Source: Pseudomonadota bacterium
GTDB lineage: Bacteria; Pseudomonadota; Gammaproteobacteria; Steroidobacterales; Steroidobacteraceae
Assembly: GCA_021849615.1 (NCBI GenBank)
Contig: JAJZSQ010000014.1
Span: forward strand, 1 to 44,353
Reading direction: 5' to 3'
Length of the DNA stretch: 44,353 nt
Shown here: in pieces, positions 28,509 through 37,580 of the stretch
How positions within the stretch are numbered: position 1 is the stretch's first letter
Layout: each line of letters begins with the position of its first letter
Translations under genes and position numbers: made by a program
The notes under the pieces: model-generated
What the model was told of the DNA's origin: nothing
What the model saw: only the letters and a program-made list of their open reading frames with translations
Database searches by the model: none

Positions 28509-30617
28509 ATGTTATTGTCAGGCGCTGATCGAAACCGCCGGCTCCTCACCGCCGCAGCCGGCATCCTGCTCGCCGCGGTCATGGGCCTGGTGCTGATCGT
28601 CGGCTTCAGGCTCGCCACGCAGATCCGCGCCAGCGTCGGTACGTTGCAGCAGGCGAGCGAGCTGGAGGCCTATCCGTCGGCGATTTCCGAACAGCTCACC
28701 GCCCTGCGCCAGCGGCTCGACACGCTCGAGTACACCGGTCACGTGCACGGCGAACTCGACTCGAGCGTGCGCGGCTTCAACCGCGACTTCACCGTCCTCG
28801 AGCACCAGAAAGGGCTCGACCCCGCCGCGATGCACGCCGCCACCGCGCTGTGGGGGAACTACACCCCGGTGCTCGCCAAGGTGCTCTCCTATCACGGCGA
28901 GCCCTACTCCGACACCGCCACGAACAGTTCGCTCTCGCGCAGCGGCAGGGTGTACTACGCCCACGTGCGCCGCGCCGAGCTGTTTGCCCAGGCCAATGCC
29001 GCGGCCCTGCACGGCGAACTTGCCCTGGTCAGCGCCTCGCTGCAGGCGCGCACCGCCGCCGCGGCCTCGCGCCTGCGCTGGCTGCTCTCCGGTGGCGTCC
29101 TCGCCGTGCTGCTGCTTGGCCTCGCGGCGGCCTACCTGCAAGTCGCACGCGGCCGCGGCGAGCGTGCCGCACGCGACGCGCAGGATCAGACCCGCGACAT
29201 TCTCGCCACGGTGCGCGAGGGCCTGTTCCTGCTCGACGCCGACTACCGCATCGGTGCAGTCTGGTCACAGGCCCTGACGAGCATGTTCGGCCGCAGCGAT
29301 TTCGCCGGATTGACCTTCGAGGAGCTGCTGCGCGACAAGGTGCCGCCCGAGACGCTCAACACCGCCATGAAATTCATCAAGCTGCTCTGGGGCGAGCGGG
29401 CGCACGAGAACCTCATGAAGAGCATCAACCCGCTGGGACAGCTCGAGGTCTCCATGGACAACGGGCGCGGCGGCAAGGAAACCCGCTATTTGCAGTTCGA
29501 TTTCCACCGCGTGATGGGCCCGAAGGGCGTCAAGCACGTGCTGTGCGCGGTCGGCGACATCACCTCCAGCGTGCTGCTGGCGCGCGAGCTGCACGAGGCG
29601 CAGGAGAATGCGCATTCCCAGCTCGACATGATGGTCGGGATGCTGCATTCCGATCCACTGCAGCTCGGCTCGTTCTTGGACAGCGCCTCGGCGGGCCTGA
29701 AGCACGTCAATGCGATCCTGAAGGAGCCGGCGCGCACGCATGCGGAGTTCAGCAAGAAGCTCGCTGGCCTCGCCCGCGAGCTACACTCGATGAAGGGCGA
29801 AGCGTCGGCACTGAACCTGATGAGCATCGCCCAGCGCGTCCATCACCTCGAGGACATGCTCGCGGAGCTCAAAGGACGCAGCGAACTCACCGGCAACGAC
29901 TTCCTGCCGCTGGTGCTGAAGCTCGATGAGCTGCTCGCGCACCTGCGTGGCGTGCGCGAGATGACGCTGAAGCTCTCCTCGCTGCGCGAGCAGCCTGACT
30001 CGCCGGAGGGCACGATCAGCGCACCGGCGCTGCGCAGCGCGACCGCCGGCCCGGAGGAACTCACCGCGACCTTGCAGTCCCTGGCGCGCAAGCTGGCGCA
30101 GGATCACGGCAAGGACTTCACGCTCGCACTCACCGGTCTGGCGCAATGCCCGCCGGCTTATCTCGGGACGCTGAAGGATTGCCTCATCCAGATGCTGCGC
30201 AATGCCGCAGTACACGGCATCGAGGCCGACGAGGTCCGCCGTGCCGGCGCAAAGAACGGCGGCGGTCAGGTACGCGTGGAATTCCGCCGCGTCGAATCGG
30301 GCTATGAGCTGACGTTCGAAGATGACGGGGCGGGTCTGTCGCCCGAGGCGCTCAAGGAAGCCGCAGTGCGCAAGAACCTGCTCAGCGAAGAGCAGGCCGC
30401 GCAGCTCGACAACCGCGCGGCGCTCGCACTGATCTTCAAACCCGGCTTCTCGACCCGCAACGAGGTGTCGATGGATGCCGGTCGCGGGGCCGGCATGGAC
30501 GTGGTCGCCCGGGCGGTGTACGGTCTCGGCGGACGTATTGGCGTGAGCACCAACCCCGGACGCTACACTCGCTTCAAGATTGCGCTGCCCGCGGTCGACG
30601 AGACAGCGGTGGCCTAG
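28509..30617 (+). CDS. membrane-bound CheA-like histidine kinase with Hpt domain, no CheW domain
   Basis: 702 residues. Two membrane helices (about 13-35 and 190-211) flank an all-helical periplasmic sensor. A PAS-like domain (about 228-350), an Hpt domain with phospho-acceptor His426 (ARELHSMKGEASALN) and a CheA-type ATPase follow: N box QMLRNAAVHGIE (561-572), DDGAGLSPEA (605-614), AGRGAGMDVV (657-666). Autophosphorylation probably occurs on the Hpt histidine, as in CheA, rather than in a DHp dimer helix. The CheA P5/CheW-binding domain is absent, so it is not a standard chemotaxis kinase. It starts 13 nt after the TonB-fusion gene, with AGGAAG upstream. Confidence 0.87.
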   Translation: MLLSGADRNRRLLTAAAGILLAAVMGLVLIVGFRLATQIRASVGTLQQASELEAYPSAISEQLTALRQRLDTLEYTGHVHGELDSSVRGFNRDFTVLEHQKGLDPAAMHAATALWGNYTPVLAKVLSYHGEPYSDTATNSSLSRSGRVYYAHVRRAELFAQANAAALHGELALVSASLQARTAAAASRLRWLLSGGVLAVLLLGLAAAYLQVARGRGERAARDAQDQTRDILATVREGLFLLDADYRIGAVWSQALTSMFGRSDFAGLTFEELLRDKVPPETLNTAMKFIKLLWGERAHENLMKSINPLGQLEVSMDNGRGGKETRYLQFDFHRVMGPKGVKHVLCAVGDITSSVLLARELHEAQENAHSQLDMMVGMLHSDPLQLGSFLDSASAGLKHVNAILKEPARTHAEFSKKLAGLARELHSMKGEASALNLMSIAQRVHHLEDMLAELKGRSELTGNDFLPLVLKLDELLAHLRGVREMTLKLSSLREQPDSPEGTISAPALRSATAGPEELTATLQSLARKLAQDHGKDFTLALTGLAQCPPAYLGTLKDCLIQMLRNAAVHGIEADEVRRAGAKNGGGQVRVEFRRVESGYELTFEDDGAGLSPEALKEAAVRKNLLSEEQAAQLDNRAALALIFKPGFSTRNEVSMDAGRGAGMDVVARAVYGLGGRIGVSTNPGRYTRFKIALPAVDETAVA

Positions 30618-30633
30618 GCGCAGGAATCCCTCC

Positions 30634-31026
30634 ATGGATACCGCACAGGACACGGGTACGCGGCGGACGGTCAAACTGCTGATCGTCGATGACTCGAACA
30701 TCGTTCGCCGGCGCATCGAGCGCTCGCAGCAATTCGATGACCTGGAGGTCGTGGGCACCGCGGCCAACGGCATCGAGGCGCTCGAGCTGGCCCGGCGGAC
30801 CGATCCGGATCTGGTCACCATGGACCTGACCATGCCGCAGATGGACGGCATCGAGTGCATCACGCAGCTGGTGCGTCTGAAGCCCGAGGTGCGGATCCTG
30901 GTGATCTCGGCCCTGGCGGACAAGGCGACCGCGGTGGAGGCCATGGAGCGCGGGGCGAACGGCTTTCTCAACAAGCCGTTCACCGACCGGCAGCTCAACG
31001 AAGCAATCGCCGAACTGATGTACTGA
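30634..31026 (+). CDS. stand-alone CheY-like response regulator
   Basis: 130-residue receiver domain only. All key residues are present: Asp19-Asp20 in LLIVDDSN, phospho-acceptor Asp64 in VTMDLTMPQMDG, Ser92 in ILVISA and Lys114 in FLNKPF. With no output domain it presumably works by protein binding. The start at 30634 follows AGGA; an upstream ATG at 30580 lies inside the kinase gene and is unlikely. Position after the CheA-like kinase makes it the likely phosphate acceptor from His426. Confidence 0.92.
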   Translation: MDTAQDTGTRRTVKLLIVDDSNIVRRRIERSQQFDDLEVVGTAANGIEALELARRTDPDLVTMDLTMPQMDGIECITQLVRLKPEVRILVISALADKATAVEAMERGANGFLNKPFTDRQLNEAIAELMY

Positions 31027-31056
31027 CGCGAACCCACCGGCACACAGAGCGCGCCC

Positions 31057-31503
31057 ATGTTGCGGGAAGAGGAACTGAAAACCTTCGTCGACGGCACCAC
31101 CCGATACTTCGAGGTGGCCGCGCAGCAGCCGGCGAGCATCGGCTCGCCCTACCTGCTCGAGGGCGAGCCGGCGATGCACGATTACACCGGAATGATCAAC
31201 GTCTCCGGCAAGCGCGAGGGCGTGGTGTACTTCACCGCCCCGCGCGCAATGCTGACGGTCCTGCTGATGAAGATGCAGGAGAGCGACTTCAGCCACGAGA
31301 GCATGCGCGATCTGGTCGGCGAGGTCGCCAACACCATCTCCGGCAATGCACGGCGCGATTTCGGGCACGATTTCGTGATCTCCGTGCCGAGCGTGTTTGC
31401 CGGGGAAAAGCCGCAGATCAACCGGCCGACGGGCGCGCGCGCCTTCGTCATTCCGATCCACTGGCGCAGCCACTCGGCGAAGCTGGTGGTGTCCCTCACC
31501 TGA
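31057..31503 (+). CDS. CheX-like phosphatase of phosphorylated receiver
   Basis: 148 residues with the CheC/CheX/FliY-type fold signature: LVGEVANTISGNARR, where Glu89 and Asn92 match the catalytic E-x2-N of CheX, and a downstream Pro111. CheX dephosphorylates CheY-P. The gene follows the CheY-like gene by 30 nt, so the operon encodes kinase, receiver and phosphatase. It converges on kdpE, with 9 nt between stops. Confidence 0.87.
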   Translation: MLREEELKTFVDGTTRYFEVAAQQPASIGSPYLLEGEPAMHDYTGMINVSGKREGVVYFTAPRAMLTVLLMKMQESDFSHESMRDLVGEVANTISGNARRDFGHDFVISVPSVFAGEKPQINRPTGARAFVIPIHWRSHSAKLVVSLT

Positions 31504-31512
31504 CCTCGCGGT

Positions 31513-32220
31513 TCACTGCGGCGCGCTGTCCTCGGCGAGCAGCCGGTAGCCGAGGCCCGCCTCGGTGAGCAGGTAGCGCGGCTTGCGCGGATCGGCTTCC
31601 ACCTTGGCGCGCAGATTCATGATGCACACGCGCAGTCCGCGCGTATCGCCGAGCCGCTCCGGACCCCACACCTCGCGGATCAGCTGCTGCTGCGTCACGA
31701 TGGCCCCGAGATTGCGCGCCAGGGCCTCGAGCACCCGGTACTCGAGAGGGGTGAGGTGGATCGGCCCGTGCGCACCGCTCGCGGTGCGCATCTGCAGATC
31801 GATGTGGACCTCCCCGAGGCGCAGAGGCCCGGTGTGCTCCGAGGCGCGCACGTTGCGCCGCAGAGCCGCGCGCACCCGCGCGAGCAGCTCTGCAGCACTG
31901 AATGGCTTGGCGACATAATCGTCCGCCCCCGCGTCGAGCGCAGCGATCTTCTGCTCCTCCTGAGTGCGTGCGGAAAGCACGATGATCGGCACCGGCGACC
32001 AAGCACGCACCCGGCGGATGATTGCGAGGCCATCCGCGTCGGGCAGCCCCAGGTCGAGCAACAGCAGGTCCGGCTTGTGGCTGCGGCTCTCGATCTCCGC
32101 GCGCATGGCACTCTCGGCCTCGATGACCCGGTAGTGCTCGGCCTCGAGCAGTACCCTCAGAACGGTGCGGATGGCCGGCTCGTCCTCGACGATGAGCACC
32201 TGATGCATCGCCTCGGTCAT
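31513..32220 (-). CDS. kdpE: KdpE response regulator
   Basis: 235-residue OmpR-type regulator: receiver with Glu12-Asp13, phospho-acceptor Asp56 in LLLLDLGLPDADG and Lys105 in VAKPF, then a winged-helix DNA-binding domain (HLTPLEYRVLEALARN, LRVCIMNLRAKVEADP, GYRLL). It activates the kdp operon when potassium is low. The ATG overlaps the kdpD stop by ATGA. It is the last gene of the operon, so regulation is auto-linked. Confidence 0.95.
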   Translation of the reverse strand: MTEAMHQVLIVEDEPAIRTVLRVLLEAEHYRVIEAESAMRAEIESRSHKPDLLLLDLGLPDADGLAIIRRVRAWSPVPIIVLSARTQEEQKIAALDAGADDYVAKPFSAAELLARVRAALRRNVRASEHTGPLRLGEVHIDLQMRTASGAHGPIHLTPLEYRVLEALARNLGAIVTQQQLIREVWGPERLGDTRGLRVCIMNLRAKVEADPRKPRYLLTEAGLGYRLLAEDSAPQ

Positions 32221-34925
32221 GTTTCGAGGTCCCGCGCCGGCAGCGTGAACTCGAAGCGTGCGCCGCCGCCTTCCCGGCGGCGCGCGAGGACCTCCCCGCC
32301 GTGCGCGCTCACGATCGCCCGGCAGATCGCCAGGCCCAGGCCGGCCCCGGCGACCACGCCCTCGCCGCTGCCGCGCTGGAACTTCTCGAACAGCTGCTGC
32401 GGGTCGCCCGCCGGCAGCCCCGGGCCCTCGTCCTCGACGATGACGCGCACGCACGCACCTTCGTTGAGCGCACTCACCGCCGCGCTCGTGCCGGGCGGTG
32501 TGTACTTGGCGATGTTGTCGAAGAAGTTGATGAATACCTGCACCACCAGACCGGCATCGACGTAGACCGGCACGAGCTCCGGCGGCAGATTCAGCTCCAC
32601 CGGATGATCGCGCATGCGCTCCTCGAGACGCTTCAGCGCCGCGCCGGCCAGATCCTCCACGCTTTGCCAATCGCGCCGCAGCGGCACCTGGCCCGACTGG
32701 AAGCGCATCAGGTCGAGCACGTTGGAGACTAGTTCGGACATCTCGCGCGCCTTCAGCTCGATCGAGGCGGCGAGCTGCCGGCGCTTGAGCGCATCGAGCA
32801 CCTCGCCGCGCTCCGTGAGCGTGCTGGCCGCCCCGACCATCACCGACAGCGGCGTGCGCAGATCGTGAGAAATGGACGCCAGCAGCGTGTTGCGCAGACT
32901 CTCGCGCTCCGCCGCGAGGCTCGAGGCCTGAGCCGCATCGGCGAAGCGGGCCCGTTCGAGGGCGAGGCCGATCTGACCGGCGAAGGTGTCGAGCAGCTGA
33001 CTCTGCTCCGGCAGCAGGACGCGGCGCGCATTGACCGGCAGCACCGCGAGCACGCCGGTGGGGCGGCGCTCATCCCCGAGCGGCACGTACAGCGCAGGCG
33101 TCGCCGGCAAGGTGTCCGAGCCGAGCCCGGCGCGCCGGCCGTGATCATTCACCCACTGGGCGACGGCGAGATCGGCACCGCGCAGCGATTCCGGACTCGG
33201 CGCACCGTGCGGCAGATGCAGCTTGCCTTGCGGATCCGGCAGCAACACCACGGCCCGGCAGTCGAACACCTCCGCGACGTGGCGGACTGCCACTGCGGCC
33301 ATGTTCTGGATGCCGCGCGTGACGGCCAGTTCCCGGCTCATCGCATACAGCGCCGCCGTACGGCGCTCGCGGGCACCGGCCACGCGCGTCTGCTGGCGCA
33401 CGTTCGCCGTGAGGGTGGCGATGACCAACCCGATCGTCAACATCGCACCGAAGGTCACGAAGTACTGCGCGTCGGACACCGCGATGGTGAAGCGCGGCGG
33501 GACGAAGAAATAATCGAACGCCGTGACGTTGAGCACCGTCGTCAGCGCCGAAGGGCCCCGCCCCAGGCGCAGCCCCGCGACGGTGACGCCGAGCAGATAC
33601 ACCATGGCGAGATTCGACAGCTCGAAGCTCGGGTACATCGCGAACGCCAGCGCCGTGCACAGCACACTGATCCCACCGGCCCACCCGTACCGCTCCCAGG
33701 GCACCCCGCTCGGAGCGCCCTCGGCCGACATCTGCGCTGAGGGGGCGGGCCGCGCCACGGCGGCACCGGCCGGCGCGACGACGATGACGTCGAAGCCCCG
33801 CGCCTGCTTAACCAGCAGACTCGAGGTGGACGGGCGGACCCAGCCCCGCCAGCCGCGTCGCTTCGGCGCCCCGACCAGCACCCGGGTGGCGCGCCGGGTC
33901 TGCGCGTATTCCAACAGCGCCACGGCCACCGTAGGTCCGTCCAGCGTCACGGTCTCGGCACCCAACGACTCCGCCAGGCGAAGAACTGCAATGCGCCGGT
34001 TGCGATCCGCGTCGGAGAGTCGCAGCAGCGCCGGCGTCTCGACGTACACAACGCTCCAACCCGCGGCGAGCGCATCGGACATGCGCTTGCCGGTGCGCAC
34101 GAGCTGCTCGGCCTGCTCGTCCGGACCAACCGCGACGAGGATGCGCTCACCGGCGATCCGCCCGCGGCCGCGCTCGGGCTGCAGTTCGCGGGCCGCCGCT
34201 TCGACCCGCTCGGCCACGCGGCGCAGCGCGATCTCGCGCAGGGCCATCAGGTTGGTGCGGCGGAAGAACCGCTCGGCAGCCGTCGCGACGGCGTCCGAGA
34301 TGTAGACCTTACCGGCGTGCAGCCGCGCGAGCAGGTCATCGGCCGGCAGATCGATCAGTTCGATCGCATCGGCATCATCGAATACATGATCCGGCAGCGT
34401 CTCGCTCTGACGGACACCGGTCGTCTGATAGATCAGGTCGTTCAGACTCTCCAGGTGCTGAACGTTGACCGTCGTCCAGACATTGACGCCCGCCGCGAGC
34501 AGCTCCTCGATGTCCTGCCAACGCTTCGGATGCCGCGGCTGCGGCACACCGCCGATCAGGTTCGAGTGCGCCAGCTCATCGACGAGCAGGATCTGGGGAT
34601 GGCGTCCAAGCGCCGCATCCAGATCGAATTCCTGGCGGACGATGCCGCGGTAGCTGACCGGGAGCGTCGGCAGCCGCTCGAGGCCTTCGGCCAGGCGCTC
34701 GGTCTCGGTGCGCCCGTGCGGCTCGAGGTACCCCACGACCACATCCGTTCCGCCGGCCTGCTCGGAGCGTGCCGCCTGCAGCATCGAGTAGGTCTTGCCG
34801 ACGCCGGCGGAGGCGCCGAAGAAGATGCGCAGTTTGCCGCGTCCCGCGCGCGCCTCTTCGGCCTGCACGCGGGCCAGCAGTTCCTGTGGATCGGGCCGCC
34901 GTTCGGGCGTCGCCGGTCGATTCAT
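32217..34925 (-). CDS. kdpD: KdpD sensor histidine kinase
   Basis: 902 residues with the standard KdpD layout: N-terminal KdpD domain with Walker A FFGASAGVGKT (35-45) and LVDELAHSN, a USP-like domain (ILVAVGPDEQAEQLVRTG), four closely spaced membrane helices around residues 415-505, a GAF-like domain, the DHp helix with His687 in SISHDLRTPLSVM, and a C-terminal ATPase (VEDEGPGLP, GAGLGLAICRAIV). It senses potassium limitation and controls KdpE. It starts 7 nt after the kdpC stop. Confidence 0.96.
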   Translation of the reverse strand: MNRPATPERRPDPQELLARVQAEEARAGRGKLRIFFGASAGVGKTYSMLQAARSEQAGGTDVVVGYLEPHGRTETERLAEGLERLPTLPVSYRGIVRQEFDLDAALGRHPQILLVDELAHSNLIGGVPQPRHPKRWQDIEELLAAGVNVWTTVNVQHLESLNDLIYQTTGVRQSETLPDHVFDDADAIELIDLPADDLLARLHAGKVYISDAVATAAERFFRRTNLMALREIALRRVAERVEAAARELQPERGRGRIAGERILVAVGPDEQAEQLVRTGKRMSDALAAGWSVVYVETPALLRLSDADRNRRIAVLRLAESLGAETVTLDGPTVAVALLEYAQTRRATRVLVGAPKRRGWRGWVRPSTSSLLVKQARGFDVIVVAPAGAAVARPAPSAQMSAEGAPSGVPWERYGWAGGISVLCTALAFAMYPSFELSNLAMVYLLGVTVAGLRLGRGPSALTTVLNVTAFDYFFVPPRFTIAVSDAQYFVTFGAMLTIGLVIATLTANVRQQTRVAGARERRTAALYAMSRELAVTRGIQNMAAVAVRHVAEVFDCRAVVLLPDPQGKLHLPHGAPSPESLRGADLAVAQWVNDHGRRAGLGSDTLPATPALYVPLGDERRPTGVLAVLPVNARRVLLPEQSQLLDTFAGQIGLALERARFADAAQASSLAAERESLRNTLLASISHDLRTPLSVMVGAASTLTERGEVLDALKRRQLAASIELKAREMSELVSNVLDLMRFQSGQVPLRRDWQSVEDLAGAALKRLEERMRDHPVELNLPPELVPVYVDAGLVVQVFINFFDNIAKYTPPGTSAAVSALNEGACVRVIVEDEGPGLPAGDPQQLFEKFQRGSGEGVVAGAGLGLAICRAIVSAHGGEVLARRREGGGARFEFTLPARDLET

Positions 34926-34932
34926 GGCCGCA

Positions 34933-35505
34933 TTATTTCATGGCGTCGAGCGCCAAGTTCAGTTCCAGCACGTTGATGCGCGGATCACCGAGCACGCCGA
35001 GTTCGCCCCCGCGTGCATGCGCCGCGATCAAATCTCTCACCCGGCGCACGCTCACACCGCGCGCGCGCGCGACCCGTCCGGCCTGGTAGTACGCAGCCGC
35101 CAAGCTGATGTCCGGGTCGAGCCCGCTGCCCGAGGCGGTGACCAGATCGACCGGAATGGGCGCGTGATTGCCCGGGTCGGCGGCACGCAGAGCAGCGATG
35201 CGCGCCTTGACGGCGGCGATCAGCGCCGGGTTCGTCGGGCCGAGGTTCGAGCCCCCCGAGGCGAGGCCGTTGTACGGCTGTGGGCTGGTGGCCGACGGCC
35301 GGCTCCAGAAATACTGCGGCGCGCTGAACGGCTGACCGATCAGGCGTGAGCCGATCGGCTTTCCTTCACGCCTGATCAGGCTGCCGTTGGCCTGCGCCGG
35401 AAACGCCACCTGCGCCACCCCCGTGACCACCAGTGGATAGATCACCCCGGTGAGCACCGTCAGCACCAGCAGCAACGTGAGCGCGGGACGAAGAATCGTC
35501 TTCAT
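34933..35505 (-). CDS. kdpC: KdpC potassium-transporting ATPase subunit C
   Basis: 190 residues with an N-terminal membrane anchor ([20 protein letters not shown]) and the conserved motifs [54 protein letters not shown] and [20 protein letters not shown]. It assists ATP-driven potassium uptake by the KdpFABC complex. Normal length, intact. Confidence 0.97.
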   Translation of the reverse strand: MKTILRPALTLLLVLTVLTGVIYPLVVTGVAQVAFPAQANGSLIRREGKPIGSRLIGQPFSAPQYFWSRPSATSPQPYNGLASGGSNLGPTNPALIAAVKARIAALRAADPGNHAPIPVDLVTASGSGLDPDISLAAAYYQAGRVARARGVSVRRVRDLIAAHARGGELGVLGDPRINVLELNLALDAMK

Positions 35506-35515
35506 GGTGTCTCTC

Positions 35516-37579
35516 TCAGGTCAGATGCAGAATCGTCAAGCCCATGTCGATCAGCTTGATGCCGATGAACGGCACGATGATCCCACCGACGCCATAGATG
35601 AGCAGATTGCGCCGCAACAGCGTGCCGGCGCCGAGCGGGCGGTAACGCACGCCTTTCAGGGCGAGCGGAATGAGCACGACGATGATGAGCGCATTGAAGA
35701 TCACGGCCGAGAGGATTGCCGAGAACGGGCTCGTCAAATGCATGATGTTGAGCGCATTGAGCTGCGGGTAGGTGGTGGCGAACGCCGCCGGAATGATGGC
35801 GAAGTATTTGGCGATGTCGTTGGCGATGCTGAAAGTCGTCAGCGATCCGCGCGTCATCAGCATCTGCTTGCCCGTCTCCACGACCTCGATGAGCTTGGTC
35901 GGGTTCGAGTCCAGATCGACCATGTTGCCCGCTTCCTTGGCGGCCTGCGTGCCGGAGTTCATCGCCACGGCCACGTCGGCCTGGGCGAGTGCCGGCGCGT
36001 CGTTGGTCCCATCGCCGGTCATGGCCACCAGGCGACCCTCGCTCTGGTGGGCGCGGATCAGATTGAGTTTCGCCTCCGGGGTCGCCTCGGCGAGAAAGTC
36101 ATCCACACCCGCCTCCGCGGCGATGGCGGCGGCGGTGAGCGGGTTGTCGCCGGTGATCATGATGGTCTTGATGCCCATCCGACGCAGCTCCCCGAAGCGC
36201 TCCTTGATGCCGCCCTTGACGATGTCCTTCAACTCGATCACCCCGAGCACGCGCGGCCCGTCGCTCACCAGCAGCGGCGTGCTGCCCCGGCGAGCCACTT
36301 CCTGCACCGTGTTGAGCAGCGCCTTAGGAAAGCTCTGACCGGCCGCCTCGATGTGCTTGCGGATGGCATCGACCGCACCCTTGCGCACCTGGCGCTCCCC
36401 GATGTCGACGCCGCTCATGCGGGTGTGCGCCGAGAACGGAACGAAGGTGCCGTGCAGCGCCGACAGATCGCGCTCGCGCAGCTGGAAGCGCTGCTTGGCG
36501 AGCACCACGATGCTGCGTCCCTCGGGCGTCTCATCGGCGAGCGAGGCGAGCTGAGCGGCCCCGGCGAGCTCCTCCTCGCTGACGCCCGCAGCCGGGATGA
36601 ACGCGGCGGCCTGGCGGTTGCCGAGCGTGATGGTGCCGGTCTTGTCGAGCAGCAGCACGTCGACGTCGCCTGCGGCCTCCACTGCGCGGCCCGAAGTGGC
36701 GATCACGTTCGCCTGCATCATGCGGCTCATGCCGGCCACGCCGATCGCCGAGAGCAGCCCGCCAATCGTGGTCGGGATCAGACACACCAGCAGCGCGATC
36801 AGCGCGGTGATCGTCACGGGACTGCCGAGTCCGCTCACCTCGACGCTGTATTGGGAGAACGGCAGCAATGTCGCGGTAGCGAGCAGAAAGACCAAGGTCA
36901 GCGCCACGAGCAGAATGGTGAGCGCAATTTCGTTCGGCGTCTTCTGCCGCTTGGCGTTCTCGACCATCGCAATCATGCGGTCGATGAAGGTCTCACCGGG
37001 GTTGACCGAGATGCGCACCACGATCCAATCGGACAGCACGCGGGTGCCCCCGGTCACCGAGGAGAAATCCCCGCCGGATTCGCGGATCACCGGCGCGGAC
37101 TCCCCCGTGATGGCGCTCTCATCGACCGAGGCGGCCCCCTCGATGACCTCGCCGTCGCCGGGAATGAAATCCCCGGCCTCGACCAGCACGACATCCCCCT
37201 TGCGCAGCAAGTCGGCGCGCACGCCCGTGACCTGCGTGCGGTCGGCCGGATCGGCCAGACGCTTCGCTTCGACAGCCTGCTTCAGCCCCTTCAGGCTCGC
37301 CGCCTGCGCCTTGCTGCGTCCCTCGGCGAGCGCCTCGGCGAAATTCGCGAACAGCACGGTGAACCACAGCCACACCGCGACGCTGAAGATGAACCAGGGG
37401 GGCGCCTCGCCGTGGCCATCGAGCGCCTGCACCCACAGGCCCGTGGTGAGCAGGCTGCCGAGGTAGACGACGAACATGACCGGATTGCGCCATTGCACGC
37501 GCGGATCGAGCTTGCGCAGCGCATCGAGCACGGCGGGCTTCAGCAGCGAGCGATCGAACATCGAGAGCTTGCGGCGCAT
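35516..37579 (-). CDS. kdpB: KdpB P-type ATPase subunit
   Basis: 687-residue catalytic subunit of the high-affinity potassium pump. Key motifs: TGES (158-161) in the actuator domain, phosphorylation site Asp312 in [29 protein letters not shown] in the hinge and [14 protein letters not shown] in the membrane. All are intact. The start is 1 nt after the kdpA stop. Confidence 0.98.
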   Translation of the reverse strand: MRRKLSMFDRSLLKPAVLDALRKLDPRVQWRNPVMFVVYLGSLLTTGLWVQALDGHGEAPPWFIFSVAVWLWFTVLFANFAEALAEGRSKAQAASLKGLKQAVEAKRLADPADRTQVTGVRADLLRKGDVVLVEAGDFIPGDGEVIEGAASVDESAITGESAPVIRESGGDFSSVTGGTRVLSDWIVVRISVNPGETFIDRMIAMVENAKRQKTPNEIALTILLVALTLVFLLATATLLPFSQYSVEVSGLGSPVTITALIALLVCLIPTTIGGLLSAIGVAGMSRMMQANVIATSGRAVEAAGDVDVLLLDKTGTITLGNRQAAAFIPAAGVSEEELAGAAQLASLADETPEGRSIVVLAKQRFQLRERDLSALHGTFVPFSAHTRMSGVDIGERQVRKGAVDAIRKHIEAAGQSFPKALLNTVQEVARRGSTPLLVSDGPRVLGVIELKDIVKGGIKERFGELRRMGIKTIMITGDNPLTAAAIAAEAGVDDFLAEATPEAKLNLIRAHQSEGRLVAMTGDGTNDAPALAQADVAVAMNSGTQAAKEAGNMVDLDSNPTKLIEVVETGKQMLMTRGSLTTFSIANDIAKYFAIIPAAFATTYPQLNALNIMHLTSPFSAILSAVIFNALIIVVLIPLALKGVRYRPLGAGTLLRRNLLIYGVGGIIVPFIGIKLIDMGLTILHLT

Positions 37580-37580
37580 A

